Source: Candidatus Parvarchaeota archaeon UBA446
GTDB taxonomy: Archaea; Nanobdellota; Nanobdellia; Parvarchaeales; Parvarchaeaceae
Length of the DNA stretch: 11,680 nt
Direction of reading: 5' to 3'
NCBI GenBank assembly: GCA_002503215.1
Contig: DARG01000006.1
Coordinates: 1-11,680 of the forward strand
Shown: in pieces, positions 1-5,856 of the stretch
How the letters are laid out: the number at the start of each line of letters is the position of its first letter
Position numbering within the stretch: position 1 is the first letter of the stretch
Notes under the pieces: model-generated
Seen by the model: only the letters and a program-made list of their open reading frames with translations
Told to the model about the DNA's origin: nothing
The model's database searches: none
Translations under genes and position numbers: made by a program

Positions 1-36
1 GATGAGGATTTCTACACAGCCGGATTATACATATAA
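1..36 (+). CDS. possible C-terminal tail of a gene entering from the left
   Basis: Frame 1 from the first base reads DEDFYTAGLYI followed by a TAA stop at 34-36. The composition looks coding-like and is less AT-rich than the DNA just after it. Frame 2 also gives a short open stretch ending at 43, so the frame is not certain. Nothing on the minus strand here looks coding. Too little is visible to suggest a product. Confidence 0.25.
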   Translation, partial: DEDFYTAGLYI

Positions 37-311
37 TATTTAAAGTAACTTTAATTTTAAGCTTTATCCTTTGTATTATTGGAGATAAAAACACTTTAAA
101 TAAATCTCTCTTTCTCCTAAGCATTATACACTATTAGTAACGATACTTTTTTATTCTACTTTAATTCTAAATAAATTGAAGTTATAAGAAATATAAAATT
201 GAGATTATTTTACATAACCGACAAAAATATGATATAACTTGTTATTATTTTTGAATACTTATAAATCACTATAAACTATATAACTTATCACAAATAATAA
301 AGTGAGATAAA
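37..311. other. AT-rich intergenic region before tRNA-Lys
   Basis: About 275 bases of very AT-rich DNA. I found no convincing open reading frame, RNA fold or long repeat on either strand. The right end carries TATA-like boxes that probably drive the tRNA. The left part may hold the 3' end of transcripts from the gene to the left. Confidence 0.5.
271..283 (+). promoter_or_regulatory. putative TATA box for tRNA-Lys
   Basis: The stretch ATAAACTATATAA is centred about 35 nt before the mature tRNA 5' end, which fits an archaeal TATA box with a short 5' leader. A second AT-rich box lies at 259-268, so the exact element is uncertain. Confidence 0.35.
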
Positions 312-386
312 GGGCTTGTAGCTCAACTAGGTCAGAGCATCCGGCTTTTAACCGGTTGGTTGCGGGTTCAAATCCCGTCAAGCCCA
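312..386 (+). tRNA. tRNA-Lys(UUU)
   Basis: A full cloverleaf folds by hand. The acceptor GGGCTTG pairs with CAAGCCC (379-385). The D-stem is GCTC (321-324) with GAGC (335-338). The anticodon loop CTTTTAA (345-351) gives anticodon UUU. The T-stem GCGGG/CCCGT closes the loop TTCAAAT, and the discriminator base is A386. The outermost anticodon-stem pair is a T-T mismatch (340/356). No CCA is encoded and there is no intron, both common in archaea. A short open frame on the opposite strand here is only an antisense shadow. Confidence 0.96.
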
Positions 387-417
387 TGTCTATCAGTACC
401 TCCAAAACGTGTACCGA

Positions 418-430
418 AATTAATATAAGT
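418..430 (+). promoter_or_regulatory. putative TATA box for the zinc-ribbon gene
   Basis: AATTAATATAAGT is centred about 28 nt before the ATG at 453, the spacing expected for a leaderless archaeal transcript. It supports the small gene being real. Confidence 0.45.
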
Positions 431-452
431 AATAAACCTAACAATAAATAAA

Positions 453-605
453 ATGGAGGGTAATTCCAAATTCAATGTAATCTGCCCTAATTGCGGGGCT
501 GGCGCGTATTTAATAGGCGATGCAGAAGAAATGATTTGCCCAAATTGTAAGAAACCGTTTAAGGTATCAGAAGGTAAGAAAAGACTAAAAGAAATGCGGT
601 TGTAG
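453..605 (+). CDS. 50-aa zinc-ribbon protein
   Basis: The frame starts ATG GAG GGT at 453 and ends at TAG 603-605, giving 50 residues. Two CPNC knuckles (C11/C14 and C29/C32) are separated by 14 residues, the four-cysteine pattern of a treble-clef or rubredoxin-like zinc ribbon. A Lys/Arg-rich tail (residues 36-49) follows. There is no signal peptide or membrane segment, so it is probably cytosolic and may bind nucleic acid or a partner protein. A TATA-like box sits about 28 nt upstream, so the mRNA is probably leaderless. It lies 66 nt after tRNA-Lys and its stop codon abuts the stop of the converging transposase remnant. The specific role is unknown; small zinc ribbons of this type are common in archaea. 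Confidence 0.75.
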   Translation: MEGNSKFNVICPNCGAGAYLIGDAEEMICPNCKKPFKVSEGKKRLKEMRL

Positions 606-967
606 TTATATTGCGGGTTCTTTAATCGTTAAAATTTTAGCGGAAAATGTTTTTTCTGTTATCAAAGTTTTATTGGTTCTTAACACTAATACTAAGAGTA
701 TAATCAGATCCACTATAACCTGGCAGTTGTACAAGATGAACTGCACAAAATAAAAGTAACGTATTATATGGTTCTTTGAGCATGTTTTGCTCCCGAAGCG
801 TATTTTTTAACTTTGTAACCTGTTTCAATCTGCCAGCGGTTTCTGTAGAATCTTGCTAATGCTGTACCAAACTCTATTTCATTGATTTTAAGCAGGATAT
901 TTGTTAAAAACTGATGTTTGCCATTTTTCTCGATAATTATAAAATTTACCTGAAGAAACTGAAACAT
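606..967 (-). pseudogene. C-terminal remnant of an IS4-type DDE transposase, frameshifted
   Basis: The first 55 residues (from 967) contain FYRNRWQIETGYKVKK, an exact Y-x2-R-x3-E-x6-K match (Y41, R44, E48, K55) to the YREK signature of IS4-superfamily transposases; E48 would be the third catalytic acid. The frame then degrades and stops at 764. A shift by one base at the T6 tract 803-808 (A6 on this strand) lets the reading go on for about 65 residues in another frame, through SKNHIIRYFYFVQFILYN and a hydrophobic stretch typical of the C-terminus of these enzymes, to a TAA at 606-608. The N-terminal part with the two catalytic aspartates is missing; the neighbouring methyltransferase ends 15 nt away. 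I saw no flanking inverted repeats. It is inactive. The YREK match is direct; the family assignment is from memory. Confidence 0.82.
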
Positions 968-981
968 AAAAATCTATAAGC

Positions 982-1707
982 TTATTCGCTTTTCTTAACT
1001 CCTACAAATATGCCTCTCTCCATATCTAATGAGTTTTTCTTCAGAAATTTCGCATCTAAACCAGCCTTTTTCATAAGTTGTAAAGTCTTTGATATCTCAA
1101 ACATCCCTAACTTCTCTATACTGACAAAATGTTTTACTTGTTTTCTTCTTTCTGCGATTAGATAATGCATCTTCATTATGGATATATTATCTTTGGCATC
1201 TGATATTGAAGCTCTTGCTATCTTAATGTCCTTATCCTGATATACTGTTAAGTGTGGTGAATATTTGGTATACGTTGATTTAGACAACCAAGGCTCTATT
1301 ATAACAACGCCACCAACTTTAAGATGATTAGAAAAGTTTTTTAAAGTTTTTTCAAGGTTCTTATAAGTTCTCACATATCCAATCGAGCTAAACAAACAGG
1401 TTATAACATCAAATTTCTTGTCAAGCCTGAATTTCATCATGTCCGCTCTAACAAACTTAATTTCCGGATTTCTTTTACGTGCAAGTTTTAACATTTCTTC
1501 GTTCAAATCAAGGCCGGTGCACTCAAATTCTTTCTTTAGATACTCCAGGTGCCTTCCTGTACCGCAGGCAACTTCCAGAAGCGAATTACCTTTAGTTTTT
1601 TTGTATTTACGAATAATCTCCTTGATTTTTTCATTTTCTTCCTTATAATTTTTCCAGTAGTATATTAAGTCGTAATACTTGGCAAGTTCACCATACATTT
1701 GTGGCAT
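982..1707 (-). CDS. SAM-dependent methyltransferase, DesVI/TylM1-like
   Basis: A 241-residue class I methyltransferase. Motif I is LEVACGTGRH (44-53), the SAM-ribose acid is D67 in GLDLN, and the motif II acid is D89. The start MYGELAKYYDLIY, the stretch FSSIGYV (106-112) and EPW (138-140) resemble the amino-sugar N,N-dimethyltransferases DesVI and TylM1, which methylate a nucleotide-linked 3-amino sugar. No sugar-nucleotide genes are nearby, so the substrate here is open and could be another small amine. The start could be the ATG at 1707 or the one at 1698 (MYG); the family usually begins at MYG. A TATA-like box lies about 28 nt upstream. It follows the GH15 gene on the same strand after a 139-nt gap and probably has its own promoter. 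Length and motifs look intact. Confidence 0.85.
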   Translation of the reverse strand: MPQMYGELAKYYDLIYYWKNYKEENEKIKEIIRKYKKTKGNSLLEVACGTGRHLEYLKKEFECTGLDLNEEMLKLARKRNPEIKFVRADMMKFRLDKKFDVITCLFSSIGYVRTYKNLEKTLKNFSNHLKVGGVVIIEPWLSKSTYTKYSPHLTVYQDKDIKIARASISDAKDNISIMKMHYLIAERRKQVKHFVSIEKLGMFEISKTLQLMKKAGLDAKFLKKNSLDMERGIFVGVKKSE

Positions 1708-1730
1708 AGATAATTAGTACCTTACAGCTT

Positions 1731-1740
1731 ATTATATTTT
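1731..1740 (-). promoter_or_regulatory. putative TATA box for the methyltransferase
   Basis: On the minus strand this reads AAAATATAAT, 24-33 nt before the ATG at 1707. This spacing predicts a leaderless transcript. Confidence 0.45.
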
Positions 1741-1846
1741 GCCGCCTTTGCATTATTTTTTAAGCTCATAAAAAATAACATTACGTTTTTCTTTTAGTAA
1801 TAAAAATAACATATCTAAAGTAAGTTTTGTACTTATTTAGACCAAT

Positions 1847-3775
1847 TTATTTTAATTCCTTAAATTTCCTAGTGTATTCTATTACTGTATCTACGAATTC
1901 ACCGTGGCTCCATGTAAGCGGAGAAACCGACAATGGCTCTCCAGTGTAAGGATGTATCTGCTCAGGTATAATACCTGTTTTCAGAGCATGTTTTGACACC
2001 CACTTCAGTATTTTTACAGCGTCATTTAGATCATTTTTAGACTTAGCTTTTTTTATAAGATATTTGCAGTACCAAAGAGTGCATATAAACCAAGGATTTC
2101 CAGGAACATTATTAGTATCATCTGATTTTTTGTAATAGTTATCACCAACGTACCTTGCAAATCCACCAATGTCTGTTTTTACTGATAATTTGTCTTTATA
2201 TTTTTGCATAGAAGACCTGATTTCTTCATCCTCTACATTAAAGATATCAAACTCCACTGCTGCATAACAAGATGAATCGAATGTATCGTCGTACAAGACA
2301 TTTCCATCCTGGACATTTACCATCTTCCTAAAATGGCCTAGATCTTTGCTGTAAAGAAATTTTACCATTGCAGATTTTATCTCATTAAAAGTATTTTTGC
2401 AATTGTTACAAAATTCCTCATCGGAAGCTATATGACCAAGTTTTTCTGCGGCTAAAAATCCTGCGAGAACTGTAGCAGTAGTAAAGGTAAATATACCTCT
2501 ATGCTCCTCCCAAAGGCCATAGCTTTCGCGTATAAGCCCGTTTTCATACTTGTAATTAAGTATAAAGTCCCCCATTGGTTTTATAAAGTCTTTGTATATA
2601 CTCTTTATGTATTCAGAATCATGCGTGTACTCATAATAAACATTGAGAGCACAAAGAATCAATGCTGTTTCATCCTCCTGTATAGGTAGGGAGAATTTAT
2701 CATTGAAAACCCATGGAAGCCAACTGCTTCCTATCGATTTATCCGGATTGTATTTCTGCAGCATGCAGCCGTCCTTGTATAGTATACCGTTGCAAAAATC
2801 GAAGAATTTTCTTGCAATCTCAGGATAACCTGCCTTTGTCATTGCTATGGCCACCATCGATGCATCTCTTGGCCACATATAAGAATAGGTATCTTTATTG
2901 AATCCTATATTGTCAGAATCGTTCGCAGCTATTATTGCGCCATTCCAGTTTATCTGTGTTTTTATGACCAGCAAAGAACGTTTGTAAAGTTCAGCTATAT
3001 CACTTTCTACTATGGAAAGATCCGTCTTGGACTTGCTTAGAAATTCCTTTTCACTTGATTCCAACTTTTCTATGTAGTTATTATAGCCATTATCAAGGAA
3101 TGGTTCTCTCTTTTTAAAAACGGAATTGAAACTATCGCCTGCTATAATGTAATAACATAGCTCTACACTGCTTTTTGCACGTATCTGTAAATCCACACCT
3201 ATTATCGATTCTACAGTTCCTTGTTTTATGGGATTTCTGTTGAAATTTTTTGACGGTGAGACCTTATTTTCAATATCATAATCAAATCCCATTTCATCTT
3301 TTCCCTTGCATACTCCAATAAGAAAATATACATTGTCCTTGTAGTGTATTATTGCCTTTTTTTCAGGATGGAATAGTGCTGTATCCCCTATCCCGTTCTC
3401 ATATAAATGAAATGACTGGTTAAAACACAGTCTTAAATTTCTTATAGAATCTTTTTCATTACTGATGCGTATTCTCCTTATAAATATGTCATCATTGCTG
3501 ACTGCTTCATCAAATACTATTCTTACGCCTTGAGCTTTATTTACAGCTTCATTATGTGCAATGATTGTATCGGGTTTATAATCTAGTTTTCTTTCCCATG
3601 ATGCGTCATTTATCCACGATAAATTGTTTTGTTCGTCTATAAGGCATACCTTATTTGCAAGCCCATTTAAGTGATTATACTGCCCAACATTTGGATAAAA
3701 TATATCTCTTACCTGAAGCCACCTATCGATATTTACTAAAAGTTTCTGATTTCCTAAAACTATGTCTCTTGTCAT
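1847..3775 (-). CDS. glycoside hydrolase family 15 (glucoamylase/trehalase type)
   Basis: A 642-residue GH15 enzyme. The N-terminus (LGNQKLLVNIDRWLQVRDIFYP) opens the beta-sandwich domain seen in prokaryotic glucoamylases, covering about residues 1-240. The (alpha/alpha)6 catalytic barrel follows, with YMWPRDAS (299-306), the substrate-binding signature. LWEEHRGIFTFT (421-432) should carry the general acid (E423 or E424), and IIPEQIHP (602-609) the general base E605. Family members release glucose from the non-reducing ends of alpha-glucans; Thermoplasma homologues of this architecture include trehalases, so trehalose or glycogen/maltodextrin are both possible substrates. I see no signal peptide, which suggests a cytosolic enzyme for storage-sugar breakdown. 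Length is normal for the prokaryotic form. It stands alone between the heme cluster and the methyltransferase, with its own TATA-like box. Confidence 0.93.
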   Translation of the reverse strand: MTRDIVLGNQKLLVNIDRWLQVRDIFYPNVGQYNHLNGLANKVCLIDEQNNLSWINDASWERKLDYKPDTIIAHNEAVNKAQGVRIVFDEAVSNDDIFIRRIRISNEKDSIRNLRLCFNQSFHLYENGIGDTALFHPEKKAIIHYKDNVYFLIGVCKGKDEMGFDYDIENKVSPSKNFNRNPIKQGTVESIIGVDLQIRAKSSVELCYYIIAGDSFNSVFKKREPFLDNGYNNYIEKLESSEKEFLSKSKTDLSIVESDIAELYKRSLLVIKTQINWNGAIIAANDSDNIGFNKDTYSYMWPRDASMVAIAMTKAGYPEIARKFFDFCNGILYKDGCMLQKYNPDKSIGSSWLPWVFNDKFSLPIQEDETALILCALNVYYEYTHDSEYIKSIYKDFIKPMGDFILNYKYENGLIRESYGLWEEHRGIFTFTTATVLAGFLAAEKLGHIASDEEFCNNCKNTFNEIKSAMVKFLYSKDLGHFRKMVNVQDGNVLYDDTFDSSCYAAVEFDIFNVEDEEIRSSMQKYKDKLSVKTDIGGFARYVGDNYYKKSDDTNNVPGNPWFICTLWYCKYLIKKAKSKNDLNDAVKILKWVSKHALKTGIIPEQIHPYTGEPLSVSPLTWSHGEFVDTVIEYTRKFKELK

Positions 3776-3796
3776 TTTCCCCGATATTATTAAAAC

Positions 3797-3810
3797 ATTT
3801 ATATTTTAAA
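3797..3810 (-). promoter_or_regulatory. putative TATA box for the GH15 gene
   Basis: Minus-strand sequence TTTAAAATATAAAT is centred about 28 nt before the ATG at 3775, so the message is probably leaderless. Two copies of a repeated AT-rich motif lie roughly 85-125 nt before the start and could be regulatory. Confidence 0.5.
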
Positions 3811-3857
3811 TTATTATTTTGTCTAGTTAATTATTTTATAAAGAATCGAGATTGTGC

Positions 3858-3900
3858 ATTACTAATATATAAAAGTTTATATTACTAATATATAAAAATT
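3858..3900. repeat. tandem pair of an 18-nt AT-rich motif
   Basis: TACTAATATATAAAAGTT (3860-3877) and TACTAATATATAAAAATT (3883-3900) differ at one base and start 23 bp apart, about two helical turns. The identity extends a few bases leftward (ATTACTAATATATAAAA, 17 nt, in both). An exact copy of the second form lies over the hemA promoter at 5830-5847. Here the pair sits between the 3' end of the ABM gene and the GH15 promoter. It could be paired operators, extra TATA boxes for an unseen transcript, or a chance result of low-complexity sequence. Confidence 0.6.
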
Positions 3901-3942
3901 ATACTAACTTTTCGTTCTAGATTTTATAAAGACGGAATTCTC

Positions 3943-3966
3943 AAAGATTGACCAAATTTGATCTTT
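3943..3966 (-). terminator. weak hairpin at the end of the heme cluster
   Basis: AAAGAT (3943-3948) and ATCTTT (3961-3966) can form a 6-bp stem, and the loop contains the palindrome CAAATTTG. It reaches the stop codon of the ABM gene at 3966. The stem is AT-only apart from one pair and no strong U-tract follows, so termination here is only a suggestion. Confidence 0.25.
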
Positions 3967-4283
3967 TACATTTTTTGTTCTGTATTTTCAGTAAATATCC
4001 TGTGCTTCGGATGGCCCTCTATTATTTCTTTTCCGGCTTCTACAGTTTGTTTGTATGCATCGCTTTGCATGAACTTCCTAAAACCATCTGTGTCCTCCCA
4101 CTCTGTATAAAGCATATACTCGCTTGGATTTGAAACTTCCTTGTAAAGTCTTGCATCTGTACATCCAAACCCTGCTTCCTTTATTGCTGAGACTGCAGCG
4201 TTAAACCTTTCTTCGAACTCAGATTCATGCCCCTCTTTTACCTTGTAATACAATCCGATGTTTATCATGTTTTTTGTAATCAC
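3966..4283 (-). CDS. ABM-domain protein, probable HemQ/PitA partner
   Basis: A 105-residue ferredoxin-like protein of the antibiotic biosynthesis monooxygenase (ABM) family. Visible hallmarks are a first strand INIGLYYKVKEGHE, then a helix, then EVSNPSEYMLYTEWEDTDGF (49-68) with the conserved W62, then FMQSDAYKQ. The IsdG-type heme oxygenases of this fold use an Asn-Trp-His set; I see no matching His in the helix after W62, so heme degradation is not supported. The GTG start at 4283 overlaps the upstream Cld-family stop as GTGA. An ATG at 4268 (MINIGLYYK) would start exactly at the domain and is equally or more likely. Haloarchaeal PitA is a Cld-family domain followed by an ABM domain in one chain; here the same order occurs as two coupled genes. 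This suggests a role with the HemQ-like protein, perhaps in heme handling. Confidence 0.82.
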   Translation of the reverse strand: MITKNMINIGLYYKVKEGHESEFEERFNAAVSAIKEAGFGCTDARLYKEVSNPSEYMLYTEWEDTDGFRKFMQSDAYKQTVEAGKEIIEGHPKHRIFTENTEQKM

Positions 4284-4909
4284 TGGAAATATAAAAACGC
4301 TTCATCCTTTATGCCGGCAAGTACAGGTATTTCCTTGGTAACCCATTTTCTAGCACGCGCCTGTCTAAGCTCTTCGACTACGCGTATCCACTCATTAATA
4401 GAAGGTAGCTCATACAATACAAGAAACTCATCATCCGATACACCGAACGATTTCATAGTATACGAAGAGATATTGTTATTGTTACCACTTGATTTTGCCA
4501 TGGAAATATGTTCAGCTGTTATTTGCTTTCTCTCGTTTTCCGGCAGCAAGTACCACTCTGTGGATTTACGCATAGGATAAGCTATAAAGTATTTGGCATT
4601 TTTATTCTCTACAAAAGGTTTCTGGCATACTGAAAGAAAGCCATAATTAAATTCGCCGTAATCTCCGAAAGTCTTTGAAAGGAAAACCTTGAAAGCCGAC
4701 AATTTTTCCCAGCTGTCTGCAGTCATCCAGAATATAATATCGGTATCATATCTTAGCGATGAATAGAAATTTATAGATGAATTCTCCAGCTTTGCTCTGG
4801 AAATTTCCATTTTCAAAGAATCCATCACTGAATGCCTAACTGCAGAATCAGTAGTCCACCATGAATGCTTTAGCTTAATTCCTGTAACGCTAACTGGGTA
4901 GTCTGTCAT
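4280..4909 (-). CDS. chdC: chlorite dismutase-family protein, probable coproheme decarboxylase (ChdC/HemQ)
   Basis: A 209-residue Cld-family protein. The segment YPMRKSTEWYLLPENERKQI (111-130) followed by TAEH (131-134) aligns by eye with the HemQ segment YPMxK...NWYxLPxEER...H. In bacterial HemQ, Tyr145, Lys149 and His172 are the radical tyrosine, a propionate contact and the heme ligand; the matching residues are Y111, K115 and H134, with a loop four residues shorter. The position of the distal Arg of true chlorite dismutases appears to be S149 near SFGVSDDEF, which argues against chlorite dismutation. The expected reaction is stepwise oxidative decarboxylation of coproheme III to heme b in the cytosol. 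Its ATG overlaps the hemA stop as ATGA, and its own stop overlaps the ABM start. Ferrochelatase and hemA lie upstream. Membership of the family is clear; the exact reaction is inferred from conserved residues and context. Confidence 0.86.
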   Translation of the reverse strand: MTDYPVSVTGIKLKHSWWTTDSAVRHSVMDSLKMEISRAKLENSSINFYSSLRYDTDIIFWMTADSWEKLSAFKVFLSKTFGDYGEFNYGFLSVCQKPFVENKNAKYFIAYPMRKSTEWYLLPENERKQITAEHISMAKSSGNNNNISSYTMKSFGVSDDEFLVLYELPSINEWIRVVEELRQARARKWVTKEIPVLAGIKDEAFLYFQ

Positions 4910-5817
4910 TTGTCCTCACCTTTGGACATAAATCTCCTGACTTCAATGTCTATTATACGCTCTGCAGAGTCTATATAATCTGTTGTCCCATTACTTTGAA
5001 TAGAAGAATTATTCATTATATCCTCGGCATACAAAGCATTTTTTCCAAGAAATGCCCTTGGCACAGAAAGGTCTATTATGGCCTTTGGCCCTTCTAAGTA
5101 CACTCCATTACCCCCTTTTATAGCGGATATTACTATATCATAGCCGTTTAATTTTTCAATATCCAATTCCTGATGTTCCAACCCAAATTTATTGGCCAGT
5201 CTGGCTGCGTTCACATCGCTTCTGCTGAATATTACTGGGTTAATGTCCGGAAAAGCGTAATCCATACGTCTTACTATACCACTTATAACCATGCCGGAGC
5301 CGACCATAGCCACCTTGTCCTTCTCGGAGTATAATCTCTTAAATGCCTCAACTGTGGAATTGTAAAGGATATTATCTCCATTGGATTTAGAGGTTTCTCT
5401 CCTGATCTTTCTTCCTACCATTATCGCATTTTCAAAAAGCTGCGCAAGCGTGCCATGACCATATTCATTGACGTAATCCTTGAACGCGCTGCGTACCTGT
5501 CCGAGTATCGCGTCCTCTCCGACAATAATTGACTCTAATCCTGCTGATACCCGAAAAGCATGTTTTATCGCGTCCTCTCCAACGAGAAATTCCCCACCTT
5601 GAATACCGTCATTCGCGCTGGCTTTGTCAAAGCGTGAAAAAATATTGTAAAGATTGAATAAGCTATCAGAATGAAAGTATACCTCTATCCTGTTGCATGT
5701 CTTCAACATGAGTGCATCCAGCCCTGACATGTCCTTTCTTGTTATATCGTACTTGTATATATCCTGCAAAGGCATGTTTTTGTGGGAATAGGAGACAACA
5801 CCATAGACCATAAACAA
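4906..5817 (-). CDS. hemA: glutamyl-tRNA reductase, short form
   Basis: It reduces glutamyl-tRNA(Glu) to glutamate-1-semialdehyde with NADPH, the first committed step of C5-route tetrapyrrole synthesis. The catalytic Cys is C41 in TCNRIEVY (40-47). A conserved His is H86, and GLESIIVGEDAILGQVRSAF (93-112) is the family signature. The NADPH-binding loop is MVGSGMVISG (171-180). The frame ends after 303 residues, whereas GluTR is usually about 400 or more; the last 25 residues look like the start of the long spine helix, so most of the C-terminal dimerisation domain is missing. There is no sign of a frameshift, since the stop overlaps the next ATG (ATGA) in a tidy operon. The start ATG has another in-frame ATG two codons later. 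It has its own TATA-like box in the 39-nt gap after the ferrochelatase. Confidence 0.93.
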   Translation of the reverse strand: MFMVYGVVSYSHKNMPLQDIYKYDITRKDMSGLDALMLKTCNRIEVYFHSDSLFNLYNIFSRFDKASANDGIQGGEFLVGEDAIKHAFRVSAGLESIIVGEDAILGQVRSAFKDYVNEYGHGTLAQLFENAIMVGRKIRRETSKSNGDNILYNSTVEAFKRLYSEKDKVAMVGSGMVISGIVRRMDYAFPDINPVIFSRSDVNAARLANKFGLEHQELDIEKLNGYDIVISAIKGGNGVYLEGPKAIIDLSVPRAFLGKNALYAEDIMNNSSIQSNGTTDYIDSAERIIDIEVRRFMSKGEDK

Positions 5818-5829
5818 TATATTACAATA

Positions 5830-5847
5830 TACTAATATATAAAAATT
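5830..5847. repeat. third copy of the 18-nt AT-rich motif, at the hemA promoter
   Basis: TACTAATATATAAAAATT is identical to the copy at 3883-3900 and differs by one base from that at 3860-3877. It overlaps the presumed hemA TATA box, which makes a regulatory role more plausible than for the other two copies alone. Confidence 0.6.
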
Positions 5848-5849
5848 TA
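5831..5849 (-). promoter_or_regulatory. putative TATA box for hemA
   Basis: On the minus strand the sequence TAAATTTTTATATATTAGT lies 14-32 nt before the ATG at 5817, consistent with a leaderless start. It sits in the 39-nt gap after the ferrochelatase stop, so hemA-chdC-ABM may be transcribed separately from the ferrochelatase gene. Confidence 0.45.
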
Positions 5850-5856
5850 AAACAAA

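Noticed and set aside
259..444. 61-codon open frame on the minus strand
   Set aside because: It is the antisense of the tRNA-Lys gene; part of its peptide is simply the reverse translation of the conserved T-arm.
799..812. programmed -1 frameshift in the transposase fragment
   Set aside because: The A6 tract is preceded by TT and does not form a standard X-XXY-YYZ heptamer, and the gene lacks its N-terminal half, so simple decay explains it better.
5507..5582. repeat GCGTCCTCTCC about 60 bp apart within hemA
   Set aside because: It encodes VGEDAI twice (residues 79-84 and 99-104), which fall at two separate conserved family positions; this looks like coincidence in coding sequence and not a DNA repeat.
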